64,000 bases of DNA from positions 1-64,000 of the forward strand of contig NZ_CAXMZT010000009.1 of the NCBI RefSeq assembly GCF_964199965.1, given 5' to 3'. Under the pieces are notes generated by a model. That model was not told where the DNA came from. It did no database searches and saw only the letters and a list, made by a program, of their open reading frames with translations. The first letter of the stretch is position 1. Every line of letters begins with the position of its first letter. Positions 16,914-29,836 of the stretch are shown in pieces. Position numbers and translations under genes: made by a program. Source of the stretch: JAFIFT01 sp020051095 (GTDB lineage: Bacteria; Pseudomonadota; Gammaproteobacteria; Legionellales; Legionellaceae).

Positions 16914-18680
16914 ATGTTAAGAACGCGCTTACTTGCTGGTGGGCTGTTATTTTCTGCTTTGGCTATCGCTGGCGGTTATTGGATTGTTCATAACCATTCA
17001 ACCGAAACCTTCATGAACATTGCCAGCGATTACCAAGCAGCTTTACTGAATGCATGGCCTGAAACTGGATTATTCGAAGGTAAGACGGACGTTTCACTCG
17101 ATCGCTTTGCTGATTATTCCGAGACGGGTTATCAGAAGTGGCGAGAACTGGAAAACCATTTTCTCGCACGCCTTAATCGCATCGATCCGAAGACGCTTGA
17201 AGGAACACCACAATGGATTACCTATCAACAGTTAAAGGCCTCCTTAGAAAATAGTATCGATACTCGCGTTTGTAAGCGAGAACTTTGGGAGGTCAGCCCA
17301 ATCGCTGGTTGGCATAACATGATGGTAGAGCTTGCTGAAATACAACCGGTTGATACCCTAAAGCATCGACAACAAGCGCTCAAACGCTGGTCACAGTTTG
17401 ATGAGTTATCAGCCCAACAACTTGCAAATCTTAAACAAGGATTGGAGCAAGGGTATACAGCACCGAAACCCGCCGTGCAACGCGTGATAGCACAATTGAA
17501 ATTAATGACAGAAGGAAATGCAACCAATTCACCGTTTGCAACGATGGCAAAACGTGCGAACGATCCCCAGTTCGAAAGCAAGATGTTGTATTTGATTAAG
17601 AACAAGATCAATCCAGAACTGCAAAAGCATATCACCTTTCTAGAACAAGAATATCTTCCTAATGCACGTGAATCGATTGGTGTTTCTGCATTGCCAAATG
17701 GCCAAGCTTGTTACCGTGCCAGGATAAAACAAGAAACAACCCTTGCGATGTCGCCACAAAAAATTCACCAAATCGGTTTGGTGCATATGAAAAAGCTGGC
17801 ACAGGAAGTTGCCAAAATAGGGGCTGCTCGATATAACGTAGAAGACATGTCTATCGTTTTTTCGCGCGCCAAGAAGGACACCATCGGTGAGTTCGCAGAT
17901 GAACAAAGCATATTAGCTTATACCAATCATGCCTTAGAAAAAGTGAAGGCGGCAGCCCCAAAGTGGTTTGATAAGATGCCCAAGAGTCGTGGAGAAGTGC
18001 ATCCTTATCCACTGCACCGTGCAAAAACAGGCGCTCCTGGCGAATATAGTCCGCCAAGCGAAGATGGCTTGAAACCAGGAATCTATTATATGAATACCTA
18101 TCAGCCGGTCAAACACAGTCGCATTGATGATGAGGCAACGTTATACCACGAATTGATTCCAGGGCATCATTTCCAAATCGCGCTACAAGCCGAAGATAAG
18201 ACTCAGCTCGAATTGAACAAATTCCTAAGAAATTCAGGGTATTGTGAAGGATGGGGACTTTATGCCGAACGCTTGGCTGATGAAATGGGCTTGTATGAGG
18301 ATGATATTTCACGCTTGGGCATGTTATCAAATGAAGCGATGCGTGCGTCGCGATTAGTTGTTGATACGGGGATTCACGCATTTGGATGGACACGGCAGCA
18401 GGCAGTCGATTATATGAAAGCACATACGGCAGTTGACGATGACATCATCGAAGGGGAAGTAGACCGTTACATCATGCTGCCCGGGCAAGCCAATGCTTAT
18501 ATGCTTGGCAAACGCGCAATCGAATCGTTGCGGGCCGAGGCGCAAAAGCAGTTGGGTGCGGACTTCGATATTCGCGAATTCCACAATCAAGTGCTAAAGC
18601 ATGGCGCCGTGACACTGCCCATGTTAGCAGCACAAATACATCACTGGTTGGATGATAAAAAACAAAAGCAGAAAACCTAA
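16914..18680 (+). CDS. DUF885 family metallopeptidase-like protein
   Basis: A 588-residue protein with an N-terminal hydrophobic anchor (LLAGGLLFSALAIAGGYWIV). Its DUF885 domain carries the zinc motif HELIPGHH (H412, E413, H418) and, downstream, GYCEGWGLYAERLADEMG, which supplies a further metal-ligand glutamate in this fold. The length is normal for the family. The proteins are predicted membrane-attached zinc peptidases with unknown substrates. An AAGGAGAGG site lies 6-8 bases before the ATG. The gene probably shares a transcript with the propeller protein upstream. Confidence 0.88.
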   Translation: MLRTRLLAGGLLFSALAIAGGYWIVHNHSTETFMNIASDYQAALLNAWPETGLFEGKTDVSLDRFADYSETGYQKWRELENHFLARLNRIDPKTLEGTPQWITYQQLKASLENSIDTRVCKRELWEVSPIAGWHNMMVELAEIQPVDTLKHRQQALKRWSQFDELSAQQLANLKQGLEQGYTAPKPAVQRVIAQLKLMTEGNATNSPFATMAKRANDPQFESKMLYLIKNKINPELQKHITFLEQEYLPNARESIGVSALPNGQACYRARIKQETTLAMSPQKIHQIGLVHMKKLAQEVAKIGAARYNVEDMSIVFSRAKKDTIGEFADEQSILAYTNHALEKVKAAAPKWFDKMPKSRGEVHPYPLHRAKTGAPGEYSPPSEDGLKPGIYYMNTYQPVKHSRIDDEATLYHELIPGHHFQIALQAEDKTQLELNKFLRNSGYCEGWGLYAERLADEMGLYEDDISRLGMLSNEAMRASRLVVDTGIHAFGWTRQQAVDYMKAHTAVDDDIIEGEVDRYIMLPGQANAYMLGKRAIESLRAEAQKQLGADFDIREFHNQVLKHGAVTLPMLAAQIHHWLDDKKQKQKT

Positions 18681-18733
18681 TGCTATTTGGATAAAACAGG
18701 AAAACGCCTTGGATTTAAAGCGATAGGCGCCGC

Positions 18734-18922
18734 ATGAGAGTTGATAATGCAATCAGTGCCTTTGAAGCACTTGACGTTAATCCGAAAGAACATCAAGGAA
18801 AACACTCCGTCAAGACACATAAATTTCGTGAAGGGAATATGTTATTTTTCCCACTAAATACTGATACTACAAAAGCAACTGCTGATGGCCAAAAAACACC
18901 GCGTGCGCCTTCCACGCCCTGA
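18734..18922 (+). CDS. Small hypothetical protein, 62 aa
   Basis: A hydrophilic 62-codon frame begins 54 bases after the DUF885 gene. The residues are mixed polar with no signal peptide, membrane segment or recognised motif. There is no strong ribosome site. Codon use is not obviously odd, but nothing confirms translation. It might be a degraded end of a larger gene. Confidence 0.3.
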   Translation: MRVDNAISAFEALDVNPKEHQGKHSVKTHKFREGNMLFFPLNTDTTKATADGQKTPRAPSTP

Positions 18923-18997
18923 GGCCAGGTCTTGGCTAAATAATGCCCCGGATAATTCTATGATAATAGGATTATCCATCCGTATGCTTCCTTTTTC

Positions 18998-19019
18998 ACC
19001 CGACTGCTAGTAGTCGGGT
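18998..19019. terminator. Hairpin between convergent genes
   Basis: An 8-bp perfect stem (ACCCGACT and AGTCGGGT) with a 6-base loop lies 17 bases past the stop of the leftward VirK gene. No T-run follows on either strand, so it is a candidate transcript end only. Confidence 0.4.
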
Positions 19020-19035
19020 CTGACGTTTAATGAGG

Positions 19036-19461
19036 CTATTTACTTGCATAAAATACGGCTGCTTTGCCCATCTCACAGCTAAATTTCATGTCAGAATCTA
19101 TCTTCTCATAGTTATTAGGGTAGATGGTTTGCGCTGTAATATGTAGCACGTTATCATCGCCAAGATTATAAACGAGATACTCATAAATTGACTGACCAGG
19201 ATGCTTGGGGTTATTGCGAGTAAAATGCGTGGTTGAAAATTTAAGAGTCGAACGCACTTTCATAGCAGGGTTCACATCCACAGTAAATAAGATATCAGTT
19301 AGCAGCGTTGTGGGCCCTTCGCATTGATCTAATTTGACTTGTAATTTAAGTGCCTCTCCCGCTTCAAAATGATGGATCACTTCCTGATAATTGCTAAGCG
19401 CTGTCGCTGAGTGCACACAAAAACTAGACATTAATAACACAGGCATCAAAAACTTCTTCAT
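19036..19461 (-). CDS. VirK family periplasmic protein
   Basis: A 141-residue exported protein: signal peptide MKKFLMPVLLMSSFCVHSATA, then the VirK-domain pattern (LSNYQEVIHHFEAGEAL, KLQVKLDQC, and a C-terminal MKFSCEMGKAAVFYA). Two cysteines of the mature part (LDQCEG and FSCEMG) are positioned for a disulfide. VirK proteins are small secreted proteins first noted in plant pathogens and also encoded in Legionella. No biochemical role is established. It stands alone on its strand. Confidence 0.8.
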   Translation of the reverse strand: MKKFLMPVLLMSSFCVHSATALSNYQEVIHHFEAGEALKLQVKLDQCEGPTTLLTDILFTVDVNPAMKVRSTLKFSTTHFTRNNPKHPGQSIYEYLVYNLGDDNVLHITAQTIYPNNYEKIDSDMKFSCEMGKAAVFYASK

Positions 19462-19609
19462 TCACCAGACTCCTTGTTGTTTTGGAATCAAGAGCCTAAC
19501 AAAATGTTTGGTGATTTTCAAAAATATCTTTTTCCTAAAAGCTCCGCCATGCGGTATGTTACGCATGCTTTCCCATTCTTACCCAAACCAGAGTTTCTTT
19601 ATTTTAAAT

Positions 19610-19690
19610 CAGCCCGGATTCAGGCGCAGCCGAAATCCGGGATATTGAGCGTCTCGCATCCCGGATTTCGTTTCACTTCATCCGGGCTGG
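19610..19690. repeat. 81-bp palindromic intergenic repeat, copy 1
   Basis: Begins CAGCCCGGATTCAGGCGCAG and ends TCATCCGGGCTGG, so the ends are inverted repeats. Internal ATCCGGGAT and ATCCCGGAT blocks also pair. Copies 2 (32542) and 3 (38506, opposite orientation) share the ends and the inner CGAAATCCGGGA block. All three are intergenic. Confidence 0.85.
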
Positions 19691-19780
19691 CATGCCCCTT
19701 CATTGATCAAATATAAATCATTTTACACAAACTTAACTATATTTGTGCTATTTATGCTCATTTTAAGCAGCTATATCCGG

Positions 19781-19786
19781 TATAAT
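19781..19786 (+). promoter_or_regulatory. Probable -10 box for the GH81-RTX gene
   Basis: A perfect TATAAT lies 42 bases before the ATG. The -35 region is not clear. An AAGGATG ribosome site follows at good spacing to the start. Confidence 0.45.
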
Positions 19787-19827
19787 GAAAGTTATCCATC
19801 TGCTGTTTGCATACATAAGGATGTCCT

Positions 19828-24324
<4,497 letters not shown>

Positions 24325-24455
24325 AAAATGGTCTGATCTGTCAGCTTTATGCTTTAAACATCCTCATTTTAGGACCCTTTGCAATATTCCATCGAAAAAT
24401 AACTAGCGAGGGTTTCTTTGCTATTTATTAAATAAAATCTTAGTCCGCCCCCCCC

Positions 24456-25490
24456 CTATTCCGGTAACCCAGAGCGGATTTTTTGAGAAAAGTCAGTGCT
24501 GTCGTTTGCTTGCTGCGCTTTTTTATTTATATTTGACTGTTGACGCAGTTCGACGAACGGAATATCTGTTGGTTTTAATTGTCCCTGAGAATAGAAATAG
24601 CTATCGATTAACCCATTCAAGTAATGCCTAAAATCGATACGACCCACTCGCCCTGCTTTATTGGCATAACGGATAATATTGATAGTGCAGCTGTTACTTA
24701 AAAGGTGATAAAACTCTGGGTTGTCAGCCAATTCGTTAATACGTCTTAAATACACCAAAAATAACTCTCGCAGTTTTTGTTTTGACATCCTTATTCGATA
24801 TAAATACACCTGTTCGTTTCTAAAATTTGTGCGAACGCGAACTATATCGCGCTCATCGCCTACCACATAAATTAATTCAAACTGCCTAAACATTGATGCA
24901 ATCGGGGCAAAGCTTTCACCTATTTCCGGACGTGTTTCAATTGACACTGACAAAGGAGGCGCATTATCAAAAATAAAACTAACAAAGGTATGACCAACTG
25001 GCCCGGGCATAAAATATGAAATATATAGGTCAAGTCCGACTAAGTGAGATAATTGTACCGTGCGCTCTTCGTATTTAACCGTGAAATCATCACGACTGCG
25101 ATAATCGAAGTTGCGTACACCCGTAATTCGCACCGTATCCCCATTAATATAGGCCTTCGGCATCACGGCGACCTCTTTAAGCCAGGGTCTGTCGTGAGAG
25201 GGTGTCATCAAGCTCCACCAGCTAATCAATAACCCGATATAGAGTAAGTAATAACCCCTTACCCATCGCTTCGTTTTTTCAAGCCAGAAAACCCAAATGC
25301 CAAATAAGGTAAATGAAATCGACAATACACCATTCACATAGGAAAGAGGCAAATCAAGTTTTATATAATACAGTGCCCCTGCCGCCCACAAGATAAAGCC
25401 AAGCTTTACTAAAAATAAACCAATTTGATAAAGCCAGTAAAAGGGCTTACCGTACCAAGGTAATTTTTTTTTATTCGAAACTGTTTTCAT
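24456..25490 (-). CDS. DUF4105 (Lnb-like) membrane protein
   Basis: A 344-residue protein with three or four N-terminal membrane segments (about residues 15-40, 45-70 and 78-95) and a DUF4105 domain from about residue 125. The conserved histidine lies in GPVGHTFVSF (H167) and the conserved cysteine in SNSCTINIIRY (C268), the order and spacing expected for this cysteine-hydrolase-like fold. Exact function is unknown. Homologues face the periplasm. It overlaps the preceding ceramidase-like gene by 20 bases, so the two are translationally coupled, which hints at a shared lipid-related task. Confidence 0.82.
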   Translation of the reverse strand: MKTVSNKKKLPWYGKPFYWLYQIGLFLVKLGFILWAAGALYYIKLDLPLSYVNGVLSISFTLFGIWVFWLEKTKRWVRGYYLLYIGLLISWWSLMTPSHDRPWLKEVAVMPKAYINGDTVRITGVRNFDYRSRDDFTVKYEERTVQLSHLVGLDLYISYFMPGPVGHTFVSFIFDNAPPLSVSIETRPEIGESFAPIASMFRQFELIYVVGDERDIVRVRTNFRNEQVYLYRIRMSKQKLRELFLVYLRRINELADNPEFYHLLSNSCTINIIRYANKAGRVGRIDFRHYLNGLIDSYFYSQGQLKPTDIPFVELRQQSNINKKAQQANDSTDFSQKIRSGLPE

Positions 25491-26262
25491 TCGCCCGCCT
25501 TTTAATTTGAGCTTTAACCATCATGACAAACCCATAACATCCAATTGCTGCCGCCACATGCTTGATTGTATGGCCACTCAAGAGCTTGAAATGATCAAAT
25601 ATAAAACGATCATAATATTCGGCTAATTTTGCTAATATATAAAAAAAACCCACGTATAGATAAGCTGTCGTCGGTGGATAAGGTTTGCGAAAAAGCACCA
25701 GAATCGCCACAATGATGAACATGGCATAAAATTGCACTAAAGCATAAGGGCGTAAATCACCAACCCCCGCCAGTTCGGTTGCATACCAATATACGACTGA
25801 GAAAACACCTAATACGATGAAAGGCAACAGTAAATAGAGCCCTAGCTTAGGGTGAATGCGTTGCATAATGGTTAAAGATAAAAGGGTCATAAAAATCACT
25901 GTCATTGGAATTCTATCCCAAACCAAAGTCGCATTATTAGGCGATAAATGATAATAAGTTGACCCGATACCCGTCAGGATAATCGCTATAAAGAGCAACG
26001 AATAGACAAAGGTATCAGGTTTGTTTGTTAGGCTATTTTTGTTCTTAACCAATAGAATTAAGCCATAAATTCCAAAGCTCAAAAACAACCCATTAGAGAT
26101 GACATCAGCAAAGTTTGGGATCATCCAAAATACACGCGAATCTGAAAATTTATGGTAACTTTGCCACTGAGGAAATCTTGGCACCCATAATAAATATAAA
26201 ATAGCTGGTATGACAGCTAACATGACATAAACAATATAGTTGATATGAAATCGTTTTGGCAT
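25471..26262 (-). CDS. Ceramidase-like seven-helix membrane protein
   Basis: A 263-residue polytopic protein of the alkaline ceramidase/CREST type. It has GIGSTYYHLSPNN in the second or third helix, WDRIPMT after it, and HTIKHVAAAIGCYG near the end. The His and Asp residues in these segments are the metal-site residues of CREST hydrolases. Eukaryotic members cleave the amide bond of ceramides. Bacterial homologues are poorly studied, so the substrate is inferred. It is the first gene of a two-gene unit with the DUF4105 gene. Confidence 0.78.
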   Translation of the reverse strand: MPKRFHINYIVYVMLAVIPAILYLLWVPRFPQWQSYHKFSDSRVFWMIPNFADVISNGLFLSFGIYGLILLVKNKNSLTNKPDTFVYSLLFIAIILTGIGSTYYHLSPNNATLVWDRIPMTVIFMTLLSLTIMQRIHPKLGLYLLLPFIVLGVFSVVYWYATELAGVGDLRPYALVQFYAMFIIVAILVLFRKPYPPTTAYLYVGFFYILAKLAEYYDRFIFDHFKLLSGHTIKHVAAAIGCYGFVMMVKAQIKRRANENSFE

Positions 26263-26557
26263 ACAATCCCTTGTATGAATTGGATGGTAACAACATTTAA
26301 AGCATATTATTCCATTCTAGGTAAAAAGAATATTTCCTGCAATTGGCAAATCATACCCACCATAACAAAATAGACATGATGCCTTTGCCTACACCATCGA
26401 GTACGACAGTCACCGTGCTAATCAAAAAGAATTAGGAATTGCCGATCTTTTTATACCGAAAAAATAACGTATCAGGAAATGTTTATATTTCGATAATTTC
26501 TTAAAGCCAATGCCAAAGCCAAAAAATAGATTCCAGCTATCAAATCAGATGTGTAGG
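26263..26557. other. Gap with a possible gene relic
   Basis: The only notable content is a 33-codon stop-to-stop stretch on the + strand, about 26365-26467, encoding HDAFAYTIEYDSHRANQ followed by KELGIADLFIPKK and a stop. It reads like the end of a real protein but has no start and no gene body. Otherwise nothing was recognised. Confidence 0.3.
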
Positions 26558-27310
26558 CTAACAGGCAGGGGAAGGGAGTTGGCCGTCAACTAAAAAAATA
26601 TCTCGGCTAAAATTTATTCTTGCTTGCGTATCATTCGATATGAAACCGATATCTTGATTTGTTATATTGCAGATCCAGTGTTCAATACTAATTGGCTTTT
26701 TAGACTGAAATGCTTTTGGCGAGAACAAGGCTATATTTAATCCTTTTTTTGGATCACGGGCAGATACAAATTGAAATGCTTCCAACTTTGCATGTCGCAT
26801 TGAATTGCCTAATTCTTGCGTATCGGCATAGTATTTGGGGGATGTAATGATATGATGATATGGCTCAAAAGGCGGTTTATTTAAAAAGATCCCGTGAGCC
26901 GTTTTTATTCCAACTTTATAGCTTGAAAATCTCGTTAGAATGGTATCTGCGTACGGCTCTTGCATTCCTGCCATAAAAACGAATCGATAGTAAGCAGTCT
27001 CCGCTAACGCAGTTGATACATTGAGCGATCCATAAAATAAGCTGGGTTCTAAGCTACTGCCAAATCGTGACCCATATTTTAATGGCGGATATCGAAATGG
27101 TGTGATAAGCAAGTAGTCTAAGTCATCATAGCCTTTTGGTTTTTTAGGCTTTGTTTGTTCTAATAAATCTTCTAACACACCTTGTTCATCAATATTTTTA
27201 ACCAGCGATAATGTCGCCGCTTTTTCCTGGTCTTCAACAACTCGGTGAATAGTTGCCATCATCGGAGTAATAAACTGTTCTCCTTTAACCGCTTCCCATA
27301 TCTTTACCAC
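26558..27310 (-). CDS. RES-domain toxin of a RES-Xre module
   Basis: A 250-residue protein with a RES domain in the centre: PFRYPPLKYGSRF followed by LFYGSLNVSTALAETAYYRF, carrying the Arg, Tyr and Glu residues conserved in the family. Known RES toxins are ADP-ribosyltransferase-like enzymes that destroy NAD+ or modify a metabolic enzyme and stop growth. The first codon is GTG, whose G overlaps the last base of the antitoxin stop (TAGTG), so it is translationally coupled to the antitoxin. It is slightly longer than many RES toxins at the N-terminus. Confidence 0.85.
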   Translation of the reverse strand: MVKIWEAVKGEQFITPMMATIHRVVEDQEKAATLSLVKNIDEQGVLEDLLEQTKPKKPKGYDDLDYLLITPFRYPPLKYGSRFGSSLEPSLFYGSLNVSTALAETAYYRFVFMAGMQEPYADTILTRFSSYKVGIKTAHGIFLNKPPFEPYHHIITSPKYYADTQELGNSMRHAKLEAFQFVSARDPKKGLNIALFSPKAFQSKKPISIEHWICNITNQDIGFISNDTQARINFSRDIFLVDGQLPSPAC

Positions 27311-27675
27311 TAAATCTTTCCTCTCACTGCATCTAAGTAATTAACAACGCGAGAAAGCCCCATAACCGTTTTCATTTCTTCCAATGGCACACCTTGAATA
27401 TGATAATTATAGGTATTTAACCAGTGCGTCATTGCCTCTTTATTTCCACCATTGAGCGCATATAAAGCCCGATATACCCGAATTAATAGCAGCGCCAACT
27501 CGCCAGGTTTACTGGCAGGATCAAGTTCACCTTTTTTTAAGCATCGATCAATCGTATTTCTGTGTTGACCAATGATAGCGGCTAAGTCCTGGGCTTTAAT
27601 TTTAATGTCATCTTTAAGCTTGTTTATAGCCGTGGCTAAGACATTGGAAGGATTCGGTGTCTCTACAATATTCAT
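27310..27675 (-). CDS. Xre/MbcA/ParS-type antitoxin of the RES module
   Basis: The product has about 121 residues, with a helix-turn-helix (KAQDLAAIIGQHRNTIDRCL) and the C-terminal toxin-binding region of the DUF2384 family (ALLLIRVYRALYALNGG, HWLNTYNYHIQGVPLEEM). I start it at ATG 27675, where a GAGG ribosome site sits six bases upstream. A GTG four codons earlier is in frame but lies inside that site. It precedes the toxin by a one-base overlap, the normal order for RES-Xre operons, and should repress its own promoter. Confidence 0.85.
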   Translation of the reverse strand: MNIVETPNPSNVLATAINKLKDDIKIKAQDLAAIIGQHRNTIDRCLKKGELDPASKPGELALLLIRVYRALYALNGGNKEAMTHWLNTYNYHIQGVPLEEMKTVMGLSRVVNYLDAVRGKI

Positions 27676-27693
27676 TACCCACCTCACAAATTA

Positions 27694-27732
27694 ACCATAT
27701 AGTGAATTATAGCATAATTTTCACCATATAGT
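27694..27732 (-). promoter_or_regulatory. Toxin-antitoxin promoter flanked by operator-like repeats
   Basis: On the minus strand an extended -10 (TGCTATAAT, box at 27706-27711) lies about 30 bases before the antitoxin start. The 10-mer ACTATATGGT occurs as a direct repeat on both sides (27694-27703 and 27723-27732), the upstream copy overlapping the -35 region. This is what an autoregulated antitoxin promoter should look like. The upstream copy also encodes the last codons of the preceding gene. Confidence 0.6.
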
Positions 27733-28377
27733 AAAATTGTTTGGGCGAAGTTTATATGCTTCTATTTGTCCGGGCGGCGAGTTTTGAAAGTACTCCCGCT
27801 TTTCTTCGAGAAAATCTTTAAATTGTTCAGGAAATCCATCCAGCGACTGACCGTTAAATTCCGCACGCTGTCGCTGCCCTTCGTTGATAAAGGGATTACG
27901 TTCCAACATGCTTAAATTATTTTTCCATGGCCTTGCATGGAAAACCGCCTTACCCACTTCATCAATTGCTAAAAGCCTTTCCATAACAGCTATATCAGCC
28001 CTGGAATTAAAGATGTATTCTTTAAAAAACAGTTGGCATATAGAGACCCTATTAGTTGACTCTTGGGCAAAACGATGGTCACGCAAATACAGTTGCTGGA
28101 CAAAATAAAAATACGCATCATAGTAGTCAATGTTTGCGTCATGAGGGCCACCACGTTTGTAGGAATGACCAATTAAATCGAATATAACTTCGCCATTGAG
28201 CAAATTAATAAACAGCTCTTGACGGGTATCATCCATGCTTTGAATATGGTTAAACATTTTATCTAATAGGGAATCTAACTTAATTTTGACGTCCTGTTCA
28301 ATGTTCGATCTAAATATCACGATTAATTCATCGCGAATTTCATCTGCTAATCGCCCTAAATACTTAAGATCACCCAT
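27721..28377 (-). CDS. Hypothetical soluble protein, 218 aa
   Basis: A mostly helical, acidic and aromatic-rich protein with no signal peptide or membrane segment. No motif is recognised. Notable stretches are DIYYDAYFYF-like aromatics (NIDYYDAYFYFVQQLYL) and HARPWKNNLSMLERNPF. The start is the ATG at 28377 with a strong GAGGAG site seven bases before it, and the frame ends in the TA operator region. It could be a third component or simply a neighbour of the toxin-antitoxin module, since it reads in the same direction just upstream. Confidence 0.65.
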   Translation of the reverse strand: MGDLKYLGRLADEIRDELIVIFRSNIEQDVKIKLDSLLDKMFNHIQSMDDTRQELFINLLNGEVIFDLIGHSYKRGGPHDANIDYYDAYFYFVQQLYLRDHRFAQESTNRVSICQLFFKEYIFNSRADIAVMERLLAIDEVGKAVFHARPWKNNLSMLERNPFINEGQRQRAEFNGQSLDGFPEQFKDFLEEKREYFQNSPPGQIEAYKLRPNNFTIW

Positions 28378-28574
28378 CAAAACGCTCCTCTTATTACTGT
28401 CATTTACTTTAACAAAATGAATGCAATATAAGATGTTTTGTAATGGATACCCATACAGGAATTCTACGGTATCTTAAAGAATCAATGGGATCAGACTGAT
28501 TGAAATATTATTCAAAATTGGAGTTGAACATAAAATAATTTGCTTAAATCGAAATGATGTCTGATATACAGATA

Positions 28575-28613
28575 GAAAAACCCAGTGAACAATATCCATT
28601 GGCACACTGGGTT
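28575..28613 (-). terminator. Rho-independent terminator
   Basis: On the minus strand, 18 bases after the stop of the 28631 gene, AACCCAGTG pairs with CACTGGGTT (9 bp, 17-base loop). The stem is followed at once by a T-run. Confidence 0.75.
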
Positions 28614-28630
28614 ATTGACTAGGTTGGCAT

Positions 28631-29587
28631 CTAATTCGCCAATGCATCCATTCTTTGGAGATAGTTTGTATCAGATTCACTTTCCCTTTGCTGCAAAAAT
28701 GATGTTGATTCCTCTTTCGGTTGGTCAAAAAACGCACAGGAAGATTCTGAGATAGATGAACTTGATGTTTCTGCCATTTCAGGAGCCTTTTCTTGGCTTA
28801 TTGGCGTTATATCGGAAGAATCATCACCATAGGTATAATTAGACGAGTCATCGCGATATGAATGATTATCGGATGAAACATTTCCCATGCCATTGCTGGT
28901 GTTTCTATTACTAAAGATGGAAGAAAAAAATCCCCAATAACTTTCCTTGCTCTCTTTTTTTTCAACTTCCCCTGTAGCAAGATTGATTCTCTCGACGTTA
29001 TCTTGGCTATTTAAATTAGCTGCAAATTGAGAAGGTGTCGCCCAAGGATTTTTAGCTAAATCGGTCTTACCCCCAGTCACTAATAAATGTTCTGTCAGCG
29101 TGACGCAGTTATGGACTTCTACGCTCTGAGTTTTACCTGTTATATAAGGATAGATGAAACTTGGTAGTTTTACACCCGGTAGAAGTTGATAACGCAAATT
29201 ACCTTCTTCGACTTCTTTTTCAATCCTATCTAGCTCATCCTCCATCTTTTTCTTATCAAGGCCATGTACGACAAATACTTTATCGGGTTGTTCTGGCACG
29301 ATCTTGTCAGGTTCTAAAAGATTTGAAAAATCTGAAAACGGTCTAATTGCTTCCTGCCTACAATCATCGTCTAATTTTTTAGCAAAGGTGGCTTGTAGTG
29401 GAACAACTGAGGTAAATCCTCCTGCAGGTGTCGATTTCGGCCATATACTCAAATAATTATCTGACCCATTATTCAATTGAATTGAAACATGACCAAGGCC
29501 ATTTAATCCACCTGACCAAACATAAACAGTAGCAGAATCGTCATCTATTTGAGACACCTCAAGTGCCTTTGCATTTTCATTACCCAT
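28631..29587 (-). CDS. Effector-like protein, paralogue A (GHVSI/NC family)
   Basis: A 318-residue soluble protein with no signal peptide. An N-terminal domain has LGHVSIQLNN (H33) followed by YLSIWP, then VEVHNCVTLTEHLL (C161) and WATPSQFAANL. A long Ser/Asp-rich tail ends in FLQQRESESDTNYLQRMDALAN. The gene 250 bases upstream has the same plan and the same last motif, so they are paralogues. The His-then-Cys order resembles permuted cysteine-hydrolase folds. The acidic, Ser-rich tail ending in a shared motif resembles Dot/Icm export signals. Both points are inference. A GAGGGA site precedes the ATG and a terminator follows. Confidence 0.7.
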   Translation of the reverse strand: MGNENAKALEVSQIDDDSATVYVWSGGLNGLGHVSIQLNNGSDNYLSIWPKSTPAGGFTSVVPLQATFAKKLDDDCRQEAIRPFSDFSNLLEPDKIVPEQPDKVFVVHGLDKKKMEDELDRIEKEVEEGNLRYQLLPGVKLPSFIYPYITGKTQSVEVHNCVTLTEHLLVTGGKTDLAKNPWATPSQFAANLNSQDNVERINLATGEVEKKESKESYWGFFSSIFSNRNTSNGMGNVSSDNHSYRDDSSNYTYGDDSSDITPISQEKAPEMAETSSSSISESSCAFFDQPKEESTSFLQQRESESDTNYLQRMDALAN

Positions 29588-29836
29588 ATGTGATTTCCCT
29601 CATGATCTATCAGTTATTTATACAGCAAACCAACCAGATGTTGAACTTTAGACAAACATGTTTGTCATTTTTTTTGCAAAAATTATATGAAACAACTTAG
29701 CCGATTGCAAGGCAAGGTTTCTTATTATTGAAAAACCATTGCCTCACTTAGTCGTTAATATAAAATGTTAGGTTCTACATCACCGTGTTAATACCTACCA
29801 TCCGTTATAAAGACAGTTGATATACACTTGGGCATG

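Noticed and set aside
24440..24455. Poly-C tract as a phase-variation switch of the DUF4105 gene
   Set aside because: The tract lies just after the stop codon, so length changes would not alter the reading frame.
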